A DNA stretch of 64,000 nt from Cytobacillus firmus (lineage in GTDB: Bacteria > Bacillota > Bacilli > Bacillales > Cytobacillaceae): the NCBI RefSeq assembly GCF_023715565.1, contig NZ_JAMBOJ010000001.1, forward strand, positions 113,684 to 177,683, read 5' to 3'. The position numbers were made by a program, and so were the translations under genes. This document shows, one piece after another, positions 59,951 through 64,000 of the stretch; the stretch's first letter is position 1, and each line of letters begins with the position of its first letter. The notes beneath the pieces were generated by a model, which did not search any database, was not told the DNA's origin, and saw only the letters and a list, made by a program, of their open reading frames with translations.

Positions 59951-62365
59951 CTACATTAAAATATATGGATTCAGGTCAATTGAGACAGTTAAGCCCCCTG
60001 AAGCAATTTCCTGCTGGTAATTATCCAAAATTTTTTTTAGCGTCTGGCCAAGTTCCGGTTCCCGCTTGTATTTTATCAGACATTGATACCGATATCTATT
60101 ATTGATACGAGGTATCGGGGAGGCAACCGGACCCAGAACGATACTCTCTGCTGATAATTTTGACTGAATGTACTGCGTGATCTTTTCTGTAACAGAAACA
60201 GACTTCATTAATTCTTCGTGACTGACTGTGACAAGGGAGATATAAAAGAAAGGAGGATATCTATGAATTTTTCGGACCATCATTTCTCTGTCGTAAAATT
60301 TATCGTAATCCTGCTCCCCCGCCAGCTCAATACTATAATGTTCAGGTGTGTAGGTCTGAATGATTACCTCACCCTCTAATTCATGCCTCCCAGCTCGCCC
60401 GCTTACCTGTGTCAGCAGCTGAAACGTTTTCTCTGACGAGCGGAAATCAGGCAAGTGCAGCATAGTGTCTGCCGAGAGTACGCCCACTAAAGTAATATTT
60501 GGGAAATCAAGGCCTTTAGCAATCATCTGGGTCCCAAGAAGAATATCTGCATGTCCTTCCTGGAATTGATCGAGGAGCTTTTCATGTGCACCCTTCCTGC
60601 TGGTGGTGTCGACATCCATCCGTATTACCTTTGCTTCCGGCAGAATCTTTGCCAATTCCTCTTCCACTTTCTGCGTACCGGTCCCAAAATAGCGGATATG
60701 CTCACTTTCACATTCCGGGCATGCATTTGGAACCGATGCCTCATATCCGCAATAATGGCATTTCATCTGCTGGTTATAACGATGATACGTCAAGGAAATA
60801 TCACAATGCGGACAATTAATAACATATCCGCAGTCCCTGCACATAACAAATGAGGAGTGCCCTCTTTTATTTAAAAATAATACAATTTGCTCTTTTTTCC
60901 CAAGACGGTCTTTTATTTTTTCAAGGAGCTTCCTTGAGAACATGGACCGGTTTCCATCTCGCAGTTCTTCCCGCATATCAATGATATCAACGGCAGGGAG
61001 AGCCTGATTGTTCATTCTGTTTTCGAGAGTGAGAAGATGGTAAACACCTTTTTGTGCCCGTGCGAAAGATTCCAATGAGGGAGTTGCACTACCAAGCACT
61101 ACAGGACATTTATGATTTTCCGCTCTTTTGATGGCAACGTCCCTTGCATGATATCTTGGGTTCTCTTCCTGCTTATAGCTGGTTTCATGCTCTTCATCAA
61201 TTATAATAATTCCGAGGTTTTCAAATGGGGCAAAGATCGCCGAACGGGCTCCGACAACAACCTTGACTTCCTTCCGCTGAATCTTTCTCCATTCATCATA
61301 TTTTTCTCCTGCTGACAGGCCGCTGTGCATAACCGCAACCTGATCGCCAAACCTTCCTTTAAAGCGTTTGACCATCTGCGGAGTTAAAGAAATCTCAGGA
61401 ACAAGCACAATGGCTTCTTTGTCATCCTCAAGCACCCGCTGGATGGATTGCAGATAAACCTCCGTTTTCCCGCTTCCTGTGACTCCATAGAGCAAAAAGG
61501 TTTCATGCCTGTTATCTTCAATAGAATCAAGGATGGGGATAATGGCATTTCTTTGTCCAACAGTCAAAGCGAGCGGTTCCGTTCTTTCGAATTCACGGTC
61601 TCCAAAAGGATTGCGGTAAATTTCCACGTCCTTCTGGCCAAGCAGCCTTTTTTGCAAAAGCCCTTTTAATGTGGAAGAAGTGATTCCAAGCAAGGAAAAT
61701 AACTCTTTCTGATCGACCGGTCCTTCCTCCTTTAGAAAATACTCCAGTACTTCCTTTTGCTTAGTTGCATTGCCTGGAAGGTTTTGAAGGTAATCAACAA
61801 TCTTTTCAGGGGGGGCGGCCGCAAACACCTGCTTGACTTTTTTCTTTTTCACCCGTTCTTTTACCTGGTAAATAATATCGATATTTCCTTTGGATGCTTC
61901 CTTCTGAAGAAGCGGCAAAGCACCGTCCTTTACAGCATCATCCCAGGTAATTTCCTCAGCATTATGAAAGAGTGTGCATACTTTTTCAGGGAGCAGCTTA
62001 CGATCTGCATTTACCGCAATAACAAGCTTTTTTTCATATTTTGCCTTCAATGCTGCAGGCAGCATTGCCTGAAAAGCTGAAATTTTGTAGCATAATGTTT
62101 TTTCTGTAAGCCAATCACCAAGATTCAAAAGCTCCTGATTAAGAACTGGATTTAGATCCATCGGCTCTAAAATGGATTTTACCTGTTGAAAATCCGATTC
62201 TTCTTTTAATCCTGTAACAAACCCCTGTATTTTCCTCGGCCCAAATGGAACAACCACCCTCATGCCGGGGAAAATGACACCTTTCAGATGAGAGGGTATT
62301 TTATAGTCAAACGCCCGGTCAGTCTGTTTGGCAGGAACATCGACAATTACACTGGCTATGTTCAT
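59951..62365 (-). CDS. priA: Primosomal protein N' (PriA helicase)
   Basis: PriA reloads the replisome at stalled forks. The N-terminal DNA-end-binding domain opens MNIASVIVDVPAKQTDRAFDY. The helicase shows LLYGVTGSGKTEVYLQSIQ, IIDEEHETSYKQ and VVLGSATPSLESF. The zinc domain has CRDCGYVINCPHCDISLTYH and CHYCGYEASVPNACPECES, giving eight Cys. C-terminal VSGRAGRHELEGEVIIQT. The length is 804 residues. It overlaps coaBC by four bases. Confidence 0.97.
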   Translation of the reverse strand: MNIASVIVDVPAKQTDRAFDYKIPSHLKGVIFPGMRVVVPFGPRKIQGFVTGLKEESDFQQVKSILEPMDLNPVLNQELLNLGDWLTEKTLCYKISAFQAMLPAALKAKYEKKLVIAVNADRKLLPEKVCTLFHNAEEITWDDAVKDGALPLLQKEASKGNIDIIYQVKERVKKKKVKQVFAAAPPEKIVDYLQNLPGNATKQKEVLEYFLKEEGPVDQKELFSLLGITSSTLKGLLQKRLLGQKDVEIYRNPFGDREFERTEPLALTVGQRNAIIPILDSIEDNRHETFLLYGVTGSGKTEVYLQSIQRVLEDDKEAIVLVPEISLTPQMVKRFKGRFGDQVAVMHSGLSAGEKYDEWRKIQRKEVKVVVGARSAIFAPFENLGIIIIDEEHETSYKQEENPRYHARDVAIKRAENHKCPVVLGSATPSLESFARAQKGVYHLLTLENRMNNQALPAVDIIDMREELRDGNRSMFSRKLLEKIKDRLGKKEQIVLFLNKRGHSSFVMCRDCGYVINCPHCDISLTYHRYNQQMKCHYCGYEASVPNACPECESEHIRYFGTGTQKVEEELAKILPEAKVIRMDVDTTSRKGAHEKLLDQFQEGHADILLGTQMIAKGLDFPNITLVGVLSADTMLHLPDFRSSEKTFQLLTQVSGRAGRHELEGEVIIQTYTPEHYSIELAGEQDYDKFYDREMMVRKIHRYPPFFYISLVTVSHEELMKSVSVTEKITQYIQSKLSAESIVLGPVASPIPRINNRYRYQCLIKYKREPELGQTLKKILDNYQQEIASGGLTVSIDLNPYILM

Positions 62366-63570
62366 TCATGCTCATCCTTTAGAAGCTTCGTTGCTTCTTC
62401 AAGAATTTTTACAGCCACATCTTTTTTAGACATTAGCGGAAGTTTTTCCGACGACCCATCCTTTTTAAAAAGTGTGACAATATTAGTGTCAGTTCCAAAG
62501 CCGGCACCTTCAGCAGTTACATTATTGGCAACAATCATATCGGCGTTTTTCTTCATTAGCTTGCCCTTTGCATACTCTTCGACCTGTTCAGTTTCAGCCG
62601 CAAATCCTATTAGGATTTGCTTCTCCTTTTTTTGTCCCAGCTCGAACAATATATCCTTTGTTCTTTCAAGCTCTAATACTTCATCGCCGGGCTGTTTCTT
62701 CATTTTTTGCGCAGAAGCCACCTTTGGGCGATAATCGGAGACTGCAGCTGTCTTGATGACAACATCGGCATTAACAAATTCATTTAATGCAGCTTTATAC
62801 ATTTCTTCAGCAGATTCCACCTTTATCAGTTTTAATCCTGCAGGCGCATTAATCGAAACCGGGCCGGATATCAATATAACTTCAGCCCCTGCAGAGACGG
62901 CAGCTTCCGCAATTGCATAGCCCATTTTCCCTGTAGAATGGTTCGTTATATAACGTACAGGATCAATTTTCTCCCTGGTTGGACCCGCAGTAATGACCAC
63001 TTTTCGATCAGTAAGCTCCAATCTGGAAGGCTTGAAAAATTCACTGATCGTTTCTGTAATTTTCTCAGGCTCTTCAAGCCTGCCTTTTCCAACATAACCG
63101 CATGCAAGATACCCTTCTGAAGGCTCTATGAATCTACAGCCAAAACCATATAAGGTTTCAATGTTTTTTTGAACAGCGGGATGGCTGTACATATGCACAT
63201 TCATTGCAGGTGCAATCCAAATCGGTGATGATGCAGCCAAAAGGGTTGTAGTTATCATATTGTCTGCAATTCCATTTGCAAGCTTCCCGATCACATTTGC
63301 TGTAGCGGGAGCAACAAGAATTAAATCTGCCCAATCAGCCAGGTCGATGTGAGCAATAACCTTAGAATCTTTTTCTTCAAAAGTGTCTGTGTAAACATCA
63401 TGTCTTGAAAGGGCCTGAAAAGTTAATGGTGCAACAAAGTTAACAGCCGATTCACTTAGGATCACTTTCACCAACGCTCCTGCCTGTGTCAGTTTGCTTG
63501 TTAAGGCTGCAGCTTTATAAACAGCAATTCCTCCAGTTACACATAATAATATCTTCTTTCCAGTCAGCAT
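62362..63570 (-). CDS. coaBC: Bifunctional phosphopantothenoylcysteine decarboxylase/synthase CoaBC
   Basis: CoaBC couples cysteine to phosphopantothenate and decarboxylates the product in CoA synthesis. The flavoprotein CoaC half starts LLCVTGGIAVYKAAALT and has APAMNVHMYSHPAVQ and the lid Cys in SEGYLACGYVGKGR. The CoaB half has VVITAGPTREKIDPVRYITNHSTGKMG. The length is 402 residues. GGTGGGG precedes the ATG. The genes normally found upstream in Bacillus (rpoZ, gmk) are not in the window; an IS element begins instead. Confidence 0.96.
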   Translation of the reverse strand: MLTGKKILLCVTGGIAVYKAAALTSKLTQAGALVKVILSESAVNFVAPLTFQALSRHDVYTDTFEEKDSKVIAHIDLADWADLILVAPATANVIGKLANGIADNMITTTLLAASSPIWIAPAMNVHMYSHPAVQKNIETLYGFGCRFIEPSEGYLACGYVGKGRLEEPEKITETISEFFKPSRLELTDRKVVITAGPTREKIDPVRYITNHSTGKMGYAIAEAAVSAGAEVILISGPVSINAPAGLKLIKVESAEEMYKAALNEFVNADVVIKTAAVSDYRPKVASAQKMKKQPGDEVLELERTKDILFELGQKKEKQILIGFAAETEQVEEYAKGKLMKKNADMIVANNVTAEGAGFGTDTNIVTLFKKDGSSEKLPLMSKKDVAVKILEEATKLLKDEHE

Positions 63571-63610
63571 TATAGGACCCCACCAATCTCAAAAATAATT
63601 CTTCTCTATG

Positions 63611-63648
63611 AAAAACGGCCTGGCTATCTATTTATATATAGCCTGGCC
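63611..63648 (-). terminator. Terminator-like hairpin upstream of coaBC
   Basis: GGCCAGGCTAT and ATAGCCAGGCC-type arms (one internal mismatch) flank an AT loop and are followed by GTTTTT on the minus strand. It ends 41 bases before coaBC, so it would stop transcription from further upstream or act as an attenuator. An overlapping palindrome GCCATTAATGGC (63646-63657) could compete. Confidence 0.6.
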
Positions 63649-63732
63649 ATTAATGGCAAATTGCTTTCATGATAGTTTTATTATGCAAGAAGAGCAGTGA
63701 ATTTTCATCTAATAAAACCTAAAACAAAAATA

Positions 63733-63754
63733 ACAACCTTTTTAAAGGTTGTTC
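63733..63754. terminator. Palindromic hairpin at the edge of the IS element
   Basis: ACAACCTTT and AAAGGTTGT pair perfectly around two T. On the minus strand ATTTTTGTTTT follows, fitting a rho-independent terminator. It directly precedes the apparent IS end, so it may be a resident terminator into which the element inserted or part of the element. Confidence 0.55.
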
Positions 63755-63755
63755 A

Positions 63756-64000
63756 GACTGTCGACAAACTCGATGAAAATCGTACTTGTCGGGAGTCTTT
63801 TTTGATTTAAAATAGAAGTAATACAATGCTTGAGGTGATTAATATGCTTTCTAAACATAATCCAATTCAACGGGATCAAATTGAAATGATTGCACTAGAC
63901 GAACTTGTACCAGCGGATCATTTGGTTCGCAAAATTGAGGCAGCGATTGATTTCTCATTCATCTATGACTTGGTAAAAGATATGTATTCAGAAGTAGGGC
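63756..64000 (+). mobile_element. IS1182-type insertion sequence, left end (truncated by window)
   Basis: A terminal dyad (ACTGTCGACAA at 63757-63767 and TTGTCGGGAGT at 63786-63796) is followed by a transposase gene that starts at 63844 and runs off the edge. The exact end base is not determinable without the right end or target duplication. Confidence 0.7.
63844..64000 (+). CDS. IS1182-family transposase, N-terminal fragment
   Basis: The first 52 codons are present (MLSKHNPIQRDQIEMIALDE, LVPADHLVRKIEAAIDFSFI, YDLVKDMYSEVG). The LVPxDHLVRKI.A.IDFSFIYDLVKDMYS pattern is characteristic of IS1182-type DDE transposases. GAGGTG lies six bases before the ATG. The gene points away from coaBC; the catalytic core lies outside the window. 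Confidence 0.9.
   Translation, partial: MLSKHNPIQRDQIEMIALDELVPADHLVRKIEAAIDFSFIYDLVKDMYSEVG

Overview
The window is a stretch of the conserved housekeeping chromosome of a Gram-positive, low-GC, endospore-forming, motile member of the Bacillaceae. The support is the gene order, which follows the Bacillus subtilis flgB-codY-clpYQ-xerC-trmFO-topA-dprA-sucDC ... ftsY-smc-rnc-acpP-fab-fapR-recG ... rpmB-spoVM ... prkC-prpC ... priA-coaBC segment, together with spoVM, codY, fapR and PASTA kinase genes and strong AGGAGG-type ribosome binding sites. The species cannot be named from this sequence alone. Nearly everything reads on the minus strand, so transcription runs from high to low coordinates; only rpmB and a truncated transposase are on the plus strand.

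Layout from low to high coordinates: the start of the fla/che flagellar operon (flgB, flgC, fliE, start of fliF, 1-1836); codY with the HslUV protease and xerC (2265-6112); trmFO, topA and dprA (6176-11050); succinyl-CoA synthetase sucCD (11163-13344); a FlhB-like/FliK-like pair ylqH-ylqG, rnhB, the ribosome-assembly GTPase rbgA and a signal peptidase (13650-18142); a translation block rplS-trmD-rimM-ylqD-khpA-rpsP with the SRP genes ffh-ylxM (18482-23373).

The accessory part is a compact eight-gene unit at 23518-35734 lying between ylxM-ffh and ftsY, which are adjacent in B. subtilis. In transcription order it encodes a large secreted/membrane protein, an ABC-type ATPase and permease, a membrane coiled-coil protein with a Gly-Ser repeat, a MoxR AAA+ ATPase, a DUF58 protein, a BatA-like VWA membrane protein and a membrane protein with two VWA-like domains. 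ftsY ends in its own terminator before the unit, ylxM-ffh has its own promoter after it, and a near-perfect inverted repeat lies upstream of its first gene. This is the best candidate for an undescribed system, probably a membrane-anchored ATPase/VWA machine coupled to an ABC exporter.

Beyond it are ftsY-smc-rnc (36038-41516); the fatty acid/phospholipid operon fapR-plsX-fabD-fabG-acpP with a recognisable FapR operator on its promoter (41854-45550); recG, fakA (yloV), yloU, rpmB, spoVM and thiN (45590-51614); and a tightly packed operon coaBC-priA-def-fmt-rsmB-rlmN-prpC-prkC-rsgA-rpe (51683-63570). An IS1182-type insertion sequence begins just upstream of coaBC and runs off the window end. 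Two degenerate interspersed repeats of kinds I recognise from Bacillus intergenic regions lie next to rplS and ylqD. I saw no tRNA, rRNA or CRISPR array.
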